From positions 3,549,001 through 3,613,000 of the forward strand of contig OX327697.1 in NCBI GenBank assembly GCA_946807835.1: a stretch of DNA of 64,000 nucleotides, read 5' to 3'. Below the pieces are notes generated by a model. The model worked only from the letters and a program-made list of their open reading frames with translations, was not told where the DNA came from and made no database searches. The translations under genes were made by a program, and so were the position numbers. Positions 33,109 to 43,381 of this stretch are shown in pieces (the first letter of the stretch is position 1; each line of letters begins with the position of its first letter). Origin of the DNA: Ailanthus altissimus (lineage: Eukaryota; Streptophyta; Magnoliopsida; Sapindales; Simaroubaceae).

Positions 33109-33240
33109 GCTTTTTATTTTCATGGAAGGCAGAGCCTCCTAACGTGCTTTATTTATTATTCTGTTTTTATTTTCGCTTTTTATTTTCATGGAAGGCCAAG
33201 CCTCCTAACGTACTTTATTTATTATTTTGTTTATTATATA
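33109..33240 (+). repeat. 66 bp tandem repeat in the Gypsy Z leader
   Basis: Two units start at 33109 and 33175. Each contains TTTTCATGGAAGGC-AAGCCTCCTAACG-like sequence followed by a T-rich tail. They lie between the primer-binding site and gag. Confidence 0.8.
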
Positions 33241-33381
33241 ATCTAACATTACTAATCTAACTTCTAATTATTTATCTTTATTTTGCTTTTAGTTTTTCCT
33301 ATTTTATTTACTTGTGTTTAATATTTGTTTTTCTTCTATTTGTATTATTTATTGTTATTGTATTTTGTTTTATTTCTTTTT

Positions 33382-34945
33382 ATGAGCGGATGGTTTCGAG
33401 ATCCTAATTCTTATCGTTTAGTGAAAGGTAATTTCGAAACTTCCTTTGATAATTTGTTAGATTCTTCTTCATCTTCTCATTCTTCACCAAGTAATACCAT
33501 GAGCGAAAATCAAACTGAGGGACTTATAGACCCAGGGGACAATCAGTCTCAATATAATGACCATAACCGACCTAGGACACTTAGAGACTCTATGAACCCT
33601 ACACGAATCGGTGCACAATCTTGCTTAATTTTTCCTCCGGATGCAACTCATTTTAATTTTAAGCCAGGCATTATCTAACTTTTACCCACTTTTCATGGCT
33701 TAGATGCAGAGAACCCTTATCTACATCTAAGAGAATTTGAAGAAGTGTGTAACACGTATAATGATCAAAATTGTAGCATAAACACAATTCGACTTAAGCT
33801 TTTCCTTTTTTCTTTAAAAGATAAAGCTAAAACATGACTACAAAACCTTAGGTCATGATCCATTTTTTTATAGGATGAGATGCAACAACAATTCATGAAA
33901 AAGTTTTTTCCCTCTCATAGAACAAATTCTTTCAAATGACAAATCACCACTTTTGCCCAAAAACCAGGAGAGACCCTTTACTAATGTTGGGAAAGGTATA
34001 AAGAATTACTTAATACCTGTCCCCATCATGGCTTTGCAACATGGAGAATAGTCTCAAATTTCTATGAGGGCTTAACACCCCAAGTTAGGCAAATGATAGA
34101 GATGATGTGTAATGGAACATTTGAGGAAAAAGACCCAGAAGAAGCAATGAGCTATCTTGACTTACTAGCAGAAAATGCTCAAAATTGGGACACTGCTAGT
34201 ACCTGTGAGGCACCTAGCAAAAATCAAACTACTACATCTAGTGGGGGTATTTATCATCTTAGGGAAGACCATGACCTTCAAGCCAAATTAGCATCCCTTG
34301 CTAGAAAAGTCGAAACCTTAGAAATGAAAACAAGTGGTCAAATAAAATCTGTTCAAGAAATTGTGTGTCACATTTGTGAAACCTATGATAACTCTACCAA
34401 TGATTGCCCAACTTTGCCTGCATTTAGGAAATGTCTCCATGAACAAGCTAATGTTCTAAACACGTTCAAGCGGTCAAACAATAACCCATATTCACAAAAC
34501 TATAATCCTGGATAGCGAAATCACCCGAATTTTAGTTTGAGGAATGACACTCAAGCACAGGCTTCACAACCACCTTTCCAACCACACCAAAATTTCAAAA
34601 TCATCAAGGTTATACACCATATGTCCCACCTCTTAGGAAAAATCTTGAAGAAACCTTGTATACATTCATTGAAAAATAAGAGTCTGTTAATTCTCAAAAT
34701 GCTCAAACATTTGTTGATTTGAAAGATACTCTTGCTAAATTTGCATCTGCGTTGAACATTCATGAGAAAGGAAAATTTCCTTCTCAACCACAGCCAAACC
34801 TTAAAGGACAACATAACTTAAATGCATGTAGTTCAGGAAGCCAACACATGGATCAAGTTAAAGCAGTTATTACTCTTCAGAGTGGTAAAATTATTGAAAA
34901 AGAAATTCTTGAACCTCATGAGAGTGATGAATCCAATCTCTAAGG
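33382..34945 (+). pseudogene. Gypsy Z gag
   Basis: From an ATG at 33382 (MSGWFRDPNSYRLVKGNFET) the frame runs through FPPDATHFNFKPG, a stop, FHGLDAENPYLHLREFEEV, more stops, then FYEGLTPQVRQMIEMMCNG and DPEEAMSYLDLLAENAQNW. This is Athila gag. A zinc knuckle near 34369-34415 reads CHICETYDNSTNDCP, with the usual His replaced by Asn. A coiled-coil-like stretch (LASLARKVETLEMK) precedes it. At least five stops break it. Confidence 0.85.
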
Positions 34946-37900
34946 GTAAGGAAAGTGTTGAACCTACACCTAATGAAGAAAACACCAAACCCTTACCTCC
35001 ACCTCCATTTCCTAATGCATTACGTAATACTAAGAAAATGAATTACAATCCTAAAATTTTTGAAATCTTCAAACAGGTCAAAGTTAATATTTCTTTATTG
35101 GATGCTATTAAACAGGTTCCCTCTTATGCAAAATTTTTGAAAGATTTATGCACAGTAAAATGAAAACTGAATGTGAAAAAGAAAGTATTTTTAGCTGAAC
35201 AAGTAAGTGCCATTCTTCAGAACAATAATGCTTTGAAATATAAAGACTTTGGTTGTCCTACAATTTCATGTATTATTGGAAGTCATAAAATTGAACAAGC
35301 CTTACTTGATCTTGGTGCTAGTGTGAATTTATTGCCATATTCAGTTTATTAATAGCTCAATCTCGGTGAGTTAAAATCAACCTTTGTAACTCTTTTACTT
35401 GTCGATAGATCAATAAAAGTACCAAGAGAGACAGTGGAAGATGTTTTAGTTCAAGTTGATAAATTCATATATCCTGTTAAATGATGTAATCCGATACCTG
35501 TTATTTTGGGTCGTCCATTTTTAGCAATTTCTAACGCTTTGATTAATTGCAGGAATGGAGTAATAAAGCTTTCATTTGGAAACATGACACTTAAACTCAA
35601 TGTTTTCAATATGTGTAAGCAACCATATGAAGGGGAGGATGACAGTGAAGAAGGTGATATAATTGAAACGATTATGGAAGATCATATTCAAAATGGGATT
35701 TCTACTGATCCCTTACAAATGTGTTTAATAAATTCATTTGAGTCAAATATACAATTAGATTCTGAAATCTCTGACATATGTTCTTTACTTGACTTTGCAC
35801 AAGTGATTGAAAATAAAGGATAGAAACTAAGGTTTGAAGAATTGGTAGAAAATGAGGATAAACAGAACAAAATTTCAAAGTTGGAGTTAAAACCTTTGCC
35901 TGAGGGACTGAAATATGCATTTCTTGGAGAGAAACAAACTTACCCGGTGGTAATCTCTTCTACACTCACTAGTGAACAAGAAGGTAAGTTGATTGAATTA
36001 TTGAAAATGTATAAAAATGCAATTGGGTGGACTTTAAAAGACATAAATGGTATTAATCCTCTGATTTGTACACATAGAATACACCTAGAGGATAATGCCA
36101 AAACTTCCCAACAATCTCAAAGGAGATTAAATCCACATATAAAATAGGTAGTGAGAGTTGAAGTTCTCAAATTACTTGAAGTAGGAATCATCTATCCTAT
36201 CTCAGATAGTAAGTGGGTAAGTCCTCCTCAAGTAGTACGAAAAAAATCTGGAATCACAGTCATTGAAAATGAAAAAGGTAAGTTAATACCAACTCGAGTC
36301 TCATCTAGTTGGAGGATGTGCATAGATTATAGAAAGTTGAACTCGGCCACTAGAAAATACCATTTTCCTTTACCATTCCTTGATCAAATTATAGAAAGAG
36401 TAGCAGGACATCCCTACTATTGCTTTTCTAGATGGTTACTCTGGCTATTATCAATTTCTCATAGCACTAGAGGACCAAGAAAAGACTACATTCACATACC
36501 CTTTTGGAACCTTTGCTTTTAGAAGAATGCCCGTTGGACTTTGTAATGCTTCAACAATATTTCAGATATGTATGTTAAGCATTTTTAGTGACATGATTGA
36601 GCATTATTTAAAAGTTTTCATGGATGATTTAACTGTGTTTGGAAATTCTTTTGATAATTGTCTTGAAAACGTAGAAAATGTCTTAAAAAGGTGTGAAAAA
36701 AAAAGTCTTGTATTGAATTGGGAAAAATGTCATTACATAGTTACTTCTGGAATTGTTTTAGGACATATAGTATCTTCTAAATGAATTGAGGTGGATAAGG
36801 CAAAAGTCGAACTCATTACACATTTGCCTCCACCAAAAACAGTAAGAGAAGTCCGATCTTTTTTAGGACATGCTGGATTCTATAGGAGGTTCATAAAAAA
36901 CTTTAGTGCTATATCTAAACCTCTTTGTAACCTCTTAGCAAAAGATGTATCATTTAAGTGGACTCAAGAGTATCAAAATTCGTTTGAAAAATTAATTGGC
37001 CTCTTAACATCTGCTCCTATCATACAATCTTCTGATTGGTCTTTACCTTTTGAGCTCATATGTGATGCTAGTGACTACGTTGTTGGTGTTGTATTGGGAC
37101 AAAGAAAGGAAGGTAAATCCTATGTAATTTATTACGCAAGTAAAACTTTAAACAGTGCACAAATGAATTACACAATAACTGGAAAAGAACTACTTGCTGT
37201 AATATTTGCATTAGACAAATTTCATTCTTACTTAATTGGTTCTTCAACTGTTGTATTTACTGACCATGCTGCTGTAAGGTACTTAATGTCAAAACAAGAT
37301 GCAAAACCAAGGTTGATTCGATGGATTCTATTGCTTCAAGAATTTATTATCACTATCAAAGATAAGAAGGGAGCTGAGAATGTTGTTGCAGATCACTTAT
37401 TAATACTCACACCAGATTCATCAACAGAAATAACACTTATTAATAATTCTTTTCCCGATGAATTTTTATTTTCTACTGTTACAATGCCTTGGTATGCTAA
37501 TATTGTCAATTTTCTTGTAACAGGAGAAATGTCACCTCAATGGAATGCTCAAGACAAAAGAAAAATTTTAACTAAGATGAGAAAGTTTTATTGGGATGAT
37601 CCTTATCTCTTCAAATATTTTGAAGATGCATACATGATAATAAGGTAAGTAAAGTTATTAAATTTTGTCATTCTGAAGCATGTGGGGGACATTTCTCATC
37701 AAAGAAAACAGCTGCAAAAATCTTGCAGCGTGAATTTTATTGGCCCACTTTATTTAAAGATACTAATGCATTTTGTATAACGTGTGAAAATTATCAAAAG
37801 TTGGGATCAATTTCAAAGTGAAACATGATGCCTTTGAACTCCATTCTTGTTATTGAAATCTTTGATTGTTGGGGGATAGATTTCATGGGACCATTTCCGT

Positions 37901-38769
37901 TATCATTTGGATTTACATATATCTTAGTTGCAGTAGATTATGTCTCAAAATAGATTGAAGCTATTCCATGTCGAAATAATGACCATAAAACAGTCATGAA
38001 ATTTTTGAAAGAAAATATCTTAAGTCGATTTAGAATCCCTCGAGCCATTATAAGTGATGGGGATAAGCATTTTTGTAATAGACCATTTAAAACATTAGTG
38101 AAAAAATATGGTATTACTCATAAAGTTGCCACCCATTATCATCCTCAGACAAGAGGACAAGTTGAATTAGCAAATAGGGAGATAAAACAAATTTTAGAAA
38201 AAACTGTAAACCCAAATCGCAAAGATTGGTCTTTAAGACTAAATGATGCACTGTGGGCTTATAAAACTGCTTTTAAAACTTCATTGGGTATGTCTCCCTA
38301 TAGGATAGTTTATGAAAAACCTTGTCACTTACCTGTGGAACTTGAGCATAAAGCCTAGTGAGCTATTAAAACTTTCAATAAAAATCTTGATTCTGCTGGA
38401 CACGTACGTAAATTACAAATAAATGAACTTGAAGAATTGAGAAATGATGCATATGAGAATTCGAAAATTCATAAAGCTAAAATCAAAACTTTTCATGATA
38501 AAAAAATTCAGAGAAAAATATTTGACACTGGTCAGAAGGTTTTGCTTTATAATTCTCGACTTCACATATTCCCTGAAAAATTAAGATCAAGATGGAGTGG
38601 CCCTTTTATTGTAAAACATGTGTACCCTTATGGAACAATTGACATTGAAAATCCTAGAAATGGGAATGTGTTTAAGGTAAATGGGCAAAGACTCAAGCCG
38701 TTTTTAGAAAATCAAGCTTTTCATGAAGAATTTACATCCCTGTCAAATCCTTATTACGAGACCAATTAA
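34946..38769 (+). pseudogene. Gypsy Z pol (protease, RT, RNase H, integrase)
   Basis: Protease: LLDLGASVNLLPY near 35306. RT: MCIDYRKLNSATRKYHFPLP near 36318, catalytic VFMDDL near 36614. RNase [17 protein letters not shown] near 37054 and [20 protein letters not shown] near 37170. Integrase: HHCC-like region near 37670-37790 (FCHSEACGGHF, CITCENYQKLG), then the DDE core with [13 protein letters not shown] near 37860, [14 protein letters not shown] near 38050 and [10 protein letters not shown] near 38161. The C-terminal part reaches [10 protein letters not shown] before a TAA at 38767-38769. Stops occur near 35350, 36148, 36784 and 37646. Many of the interrupting codons could come from single C-to-T or G-to-A changes. 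Confidence 0.9.
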
Positions 38770-39083
38770 TCTTTGTTTTATATATTTACATATTTATATA
38801 TATTTATTTTTCTTCTAGCATTTTTTTTTACTTGCAGGTTAATTTAGTAGTTTTGTTAAAGTTTTGTTTTGCACCTCGGTTAAGTGGCGGATAACGGTAC
38901 TTCGTGATATTTCAAGTCGGTTTTGTCAGTTTCCCATAATTACTGATATCTTCTCTTCTTCCCCCTTTTCTAAAAAAAAAATGGATGACATTCTAAAGAA
39001 TTTGAAAAAGCGTTTTCCCTTATTGCCTCAAAATTCCTTGAAAAAAAATTTACCAAGCAAGATGTAAAAAATTAAGGTTATTA

Positions 39084-39542
39084 ATGATTATGAATATACC
39101 TGTTGATTTACGTTGGTTAATTGAAGCCAAAGTTCGATTGACAAGTGAATTTTTAGACTCATTAATTTTTTACATGCCTGGCTTAGGTAAAAGCTCTTTT
39201 TCAAAAACACGAAGAGCAAAACGATTAAATGTTTGTTATAAATGTGCACACACGACTTGCAACACACGTTGTCGCACTTTAGGAATGGTGTCTGTAAATC
39301 GGGAAGATAAAATTAGGTTCATTAAGGATGGCCTGAGTAAGGAGTCTTTAGATAATATCTTATCGACTCTTGAGACGCATCCTAGTGGATATGTGCATAT
39401 TGCAATTCGTGAATTATGGGACATATTCCTAAAAGAACATGAGCGGTACAGTCTCAGGAATCTGACTTTAAAAGACTCTGTTTGCCAATTTATAAAAAAA
39501 ATTGGATGGGAAGCTTATCCCCGACCCATAGAGGGCGTTTAA
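39084..39542 (+). CDS. Unrecognised basic Cys-rich ORF in Gypsy Z
   Basis: An open frame of 152 codons between pol and the LOG copy, the longest open frame of Z outside pol. Coding may begin upstream at an ATG at 38981 (MDDILKNLKKRFPLLP) with a shift near 39095. Around residues 39-62 it has a basic run followed by cysteines: KTRRAKRLNVCYKC, then HTTCNTRC, spacing C-x2-C-x4-C-x3-C, suggesting a small zinc-binding, nucleic-acid-binding module. The C-terminal half (SKESLDNILSTLETHPSG, FLKEHERYSL) looks helical. There are no membrane segments, so it is not a classical env-like protein. I do not recognise the family. It could be a lineage-specific Athila ORF or a second captured gene. Confidence 0.45.
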   Translation: MIMNIPVDLRWLIEAKVRLTSEFLDSLIFYMPGLGKSSFSKTRRAKRLNVCYKCAHTTCNTRCRTLGMVSVNREDKIRFIKDGLSKESLDNILSTLETHPSGYVHIAIRELWDIFLKEHERYSLRNLTLKDSVCQFIKKIGWEAYPRPIEGV

Positions 39543-39820
39543 GCCATTACTGGACGTAAAACCAGAGGAAGATGTGAGCCATAATCACAACTACTTGTAT
39601 ATATTTACTATAGCTATTATTTTTAATTGTTTCATTTCAAACTCAAAACGTCTTTTCAATAATCAACCACCCATAATCCTTTTTGAAAATTTTGCATTTT
39701 AAGCCGACAACCCATGTGACTTTTCCAGCTAACAAATTAAAAATTGGTAAAAAGGTATTGAATCTTGTATTTCAAGCCAACAGCCATGTGACTTAACTTT
39801 GCAATACCTTTTGGCTCTAT

Positions 39821-39829
39821 AAATACATT
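39821..39829 (+). promoter_or_regulatory. TATA-like box upstream of the LOG copy
   Basis: CTATAAATA occurs about 65 bp before the LOG ATG at 39891, in a setting like a plant core promoter (GGCTCTATAAATACATTGC) with a short A-rich leader behind it. It could drive the captured gene independently of the LTR. This is inferred from sequence only. Confidence 0.4.
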
Positions 39830-39890
39830 GCATTATTTCTGCATCTTTGTACAAACTCAAAATTATTCAAGAGAGAGGGTAAGTGTAATC

Positions 39891-40545
39891 ATGGAAGGAT
39901 CATCAACTCGTAAATTCATAAAAATTTGTGTCTTTTGTGGATCCAGCCCTGGAAAAACTAGTAAGTTTGTAGAAGCAACAGAAACCCTTGGTAAAGTGTT
40001 AACTGAGCGAAATATTCATTTAGTATATAGGGGAGGTAGTCTTGGATTAATGGGACGTGTGGCAACCGCTGCATAAAATAATGGCAGTCGAGTTTTGGGT
40101 ATCATACCAAAAGCTCTAACTGTTGGAGACATTGTAGGAAAAACAATTGGAGATGAGTTACAGGTATCATCAATGCATGAACGAATGTCTTTTATGCTTT
40201 GTAATGCTGATGCATTCATAGCTCTACCTGGAGGTTTCGGAACATTGGTGGAAAGTTTTCAAATTATCTCATAGGCACAATTGTAAATCCATAAAAAAAT
40301 CAATTTGTTTGTTAAATGTTGATGGTTTTTATAATGGGTTGTTATCTTTTCTTGACTATGCAGTGAAAAAATAATTCGTTTCATCTGCAGCACGACAGAT
40401 CCTCATTTCTGCTTCAACTGTTGATCAGTTACTCGATGAACTACAAGCTTTTACACCTCTATCTGATCCAACAGTGAGTCAGATAGATTGGTATACTGAT
40501 AACAGTGAAAAGAAACGCAAGATAGATTTGACGCTTCATCTGTAG
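39891..40545 (+). pseudogene. LOG: LOG-like cytokinin-activating gene captured in Gypsy Z
   Basis: From ATG 39891 the frame reads KFIKICVFCGSSPGKTSKFV, LGKVLTERNIHLVYRGGSLG, LMGRV, a stop, RVLGIIPKALTVGDIVGKT, SMHERMSFMLCNADAFIALP and the catalytic GGFGTLVE (family PGG-GT--E). After two stops and a +1 shift it resumes with LLNVDGFYNGLLSFLDYAV and AARQILISASTVDQLLDELQ, and ends KKRKIDLTLHL, TAG at 40543-40545. LOG enzymes release active cytokinin bases from nucleoside 5'-monophosphates. Plant LOG genes normally have several introns; this copy has none, pointing to an RNA intermediate. A conserved Gly of the GGGS motif is Arg. There are four stops and one frameshift, so it is inactive here. Confidence 0.85.
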
Positions 40546-41949
40546 CCTATCTACTTCAATTTATTTTTAAGCATTTTGTGTGGCTTGTTTTATTTTGTTG
40601 CAGGTTTAATTTTCAATAAAAGATGTTTCAGGTGATATCTTCTATAATTTACTCTTTCTATATTTTGACATTGAGGACAATGTCTCAATCTGGTTGGGGA
40701 GGAGGATAGTTGATATTATTGTTATCACTTTGTTTACTTAAAAAAAAATTATTATCATGAATGGCGTGAGTAAAATGTTCATTTATGTATTCTTGAGACG
40801 CATTCTAGTTCTAGAATGGCAGAGTAAAGAGTACATTATAAACTTATGAAACACATTCTAATTGGTTTATGTTTAATGCATTTTATGTATAATTGTTTGT
40901 TGCTTAAGTTTTTGGTAACTCTTGTGTAAATAAATTTGCTTTGCTATCGATGTATGATCTCAAAATTATTTAGTTTAAATTATTTTTTCTATCTAGGTTA
41001 TTAAAGAATAACTTCTGAAATTATTTCTTGAGAACAATATTAAGCCTTGTGATAAGATGGATGATTCAATATATATAGTCAAGAGAATTTTCATGTTTAA
41101 GTATACATATTATTTTTTAAACTCACAATCTTTTGTGAGTGAGTGGAGAGGTTTGAGATAACAGCTTATGAACTTTCATTGATCTTTTGAAATGGTTAAT
41201 TTCTGTTTGGAATGACATTATTTGGGACAAGGAATAATTTGGTTGCTTAGTTGACGAAAAAAAAAAGAAGAGAAAAGTATTATGGTGATAAATTGCTCTT
41301 ATTTTATAATGATTCTTTATGTCTCTAAACAAAAAACAATATATATATATATATTATTTTAAAAAAAGAGTATAAAAAAAAAGAAAAAAAAGAGTATAAA
41401 AAAAAAGAAAAAAAGAAAAGAAGTCAATTCAGTTCAATAAAGTCTTCATTCAATTTTAAAAGACTAAAGTCATGAGGAAGCAATCTTATCACCAGACTCT
41501 ATATTCATAAGATTAGCATTAAATAATTAAAAGTCTTGAAGCTAGCATGTGGCAATAATGGTTTGACTCTAAACATTTGATTTTCCTATCTTTGGATCAA
41601 TGTTAGTTTGTCTGTCCGTCCCTAAATGTAACTTTTTCTTGAGCGATTATCTGTTTTCCAACTCTATGAGTGAAATCTTAAGCCATTAAACAAGTTATTC
41701 ACCTGTGAGGATATGGAATTGAAGCTTTTACTTGGAAAATTTTTTTAAGGCTATATATGTTATAGTTTGTGGTAAGAAGGCTTTGGCTTAATTCACACAC
41801 ACACACAAAATTTTTGGAAGTTATGATTGAAATAACCTTTATAGCGATTGTGATCTTGAATTGACGTTTTGTTTGAAATACTTAGGTAGTGTTCAAATTT
41901 TATTTATGCTCGAATTACTAGGGACTAGCAATAAGCCAGTTGAGGGGTG
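40546..41949 (+). other. Non-coding 3' region of Gypsy Z
   Basis: No coding sequence is recognised. There are A-rich low-complexity patches (41339-41425) with (AT)n and repeated AAAGAGTATAAAAAAAAAG units, and a purine-rich tract (CAGTTGAGGGGTG) directly before the 3' LTR. Confidence 0.6.
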
Positions 41950-43381
41950 TGATGAACACTTGAAATTACACATTTAATAAGAGTTTTACATGATTGTTTT
42001 GTTTTACTAGTGTATTTAATTTTGATAACTTAAGTATGTTTACAATATTGTACCTAATTATCTTTTAACTATTTTGTGGTAGGTTTGGTAAACTGGGCAT
42101 AACTTTCTACCTAAAGATCCAATTGAGGTAATTCTTACTCTTATGAAGAGCTGACTTAATGAGCTAACATATTGTATTTCACAAAGTATTTGAAATTCGA
42201 GTATTTAGAGAGTGAAAAGGGCCTAGAATAGAACTGATCTGCAGTACAGGCCTAGTTTGAACAGTCATCGGTATTTGGCCCATAACTATAGAAATACGTA
42301 TCTAATATGTATGAGATCACTCAATTTGGAAAGATAAGAGACTTATCTACAACTTTGATGTTTTGAGTGACAGCTAATTTGGATAACATTAATTTCAAAT
42401 TGGATAATCAAGTGGGTGCCATAATAATAATCAATGCAAATTATTTTGCCACCATTCTTGACTTTCATCAACCAAGTGGTTCCCTCCAAATTTGTCTCGA
42501 TTTATCCATGTTTTTTTATAAATAGGTGGCTTGTTTATGCTTAAATGATGTAATTAGAAAGTTAGAATTTAGTTCAAAATACTTGTCCTTTGTATCCATT
42601 TCTTTGTAATATTATTTCTCTTGTTTACTGTTAAATCATGTTATTTCTTCTTCTATTCCTTTTCTTTTTCTTTAGTTTTATTATGTCCAAATAATTTTCT
42701 TTAAGCTGAGGTGAAAGGGTGAAGCTCTTGGTAAGGTAATAAGATATGTTTAATATTTATTCATGAATTTAATGCTTCATTCTTAAGTTATGCAAGTTTA
42801 TATATGATGTATTTATTTTATTTGTAGAATTAATACCCTTTCTTCTAAAGTGGTGATTCTTGATTTATTATTGACAAACCTTATACTTGGCACAATAAAT
42901 TCTTGAAACCATTTACAAGATTTGGTGTATATAACCTTTCTTGTAAAGTGGGAGTCTTGATTTATTGTAAACAAATATAAATATTGGCATAATAAATACG
43001 TGAACCCATTTATAAGATTTGGTGTATAATAATTGATAGAAATAAATACTAATCAATATATAAATGATAATGAACTTTAATTGTTATATTTTTCGGTTGG
43101 AACCTCCTTTGTGTGAGGATTCCAATTTAGTTATAAAAAAAATTAAATATATTCTTACTTCTTATGCCAAGAGTGGATCCCCTTAACCTTAGCTTTTTAT
43201 TTGAATTGGTTAATTGAATTAATATTTGCAAACATCTTATGCTGCATTAATTATCTTAAAAGTGTTTATAATTTATAATTTTAATTCTACTTCCCTGTGG
43301 ATCGACCCCGTTCTCATCGGGTTATTTATTACTTCGACAATCCTGTACTTGGGAATAATCTCCTATATTCTGGACGTGTCA
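41950..43381 (+). repeat. 3' LTR of Gypsy Z
   Basis: TGATGAACACTTG...GGACGTGTCA, 1432 bp, with a TATA box at 42517-42524. It is nearly the same length as the 5' LTR and aligns throughout. GTAAT follows as the TSD. Confidence 0.92.

Larger units (their letters stand above)
31626..43381 (+). mobile_element. Athila-type Gypsy element Z carrying captured genes
   Basis: Full-length plus-strand element of about 11.76 kb. It has a 5' LTR at 31626-33052, a tRNA-Asp-type primer-binding site at 33059-33076, gag, protease-RT-RNase H-integrase to 38769, then 3.1 kb of extra sequence with an unrecognised ORF and a LOG-like gene, and a purine-rich tract (TTGAGGGGTG) before the 3' LTR at 41950-43381. The TSD GTAAT is exact (31621-31625 and 43382-43386). 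RT wording ([37 protein letters not shown]) and the primer type place it in the Athila lineage, whose members often carry an extra, env-like ORF in this 3' position. Many in-frame stops show that this copy is dead. Confidence 0.9.

Noticed and set aside
41339..41425. CRISPR-like or regulatory repeat
   Set aside because: Simple AT and A-rich low-complexity sequence without unique spacers.
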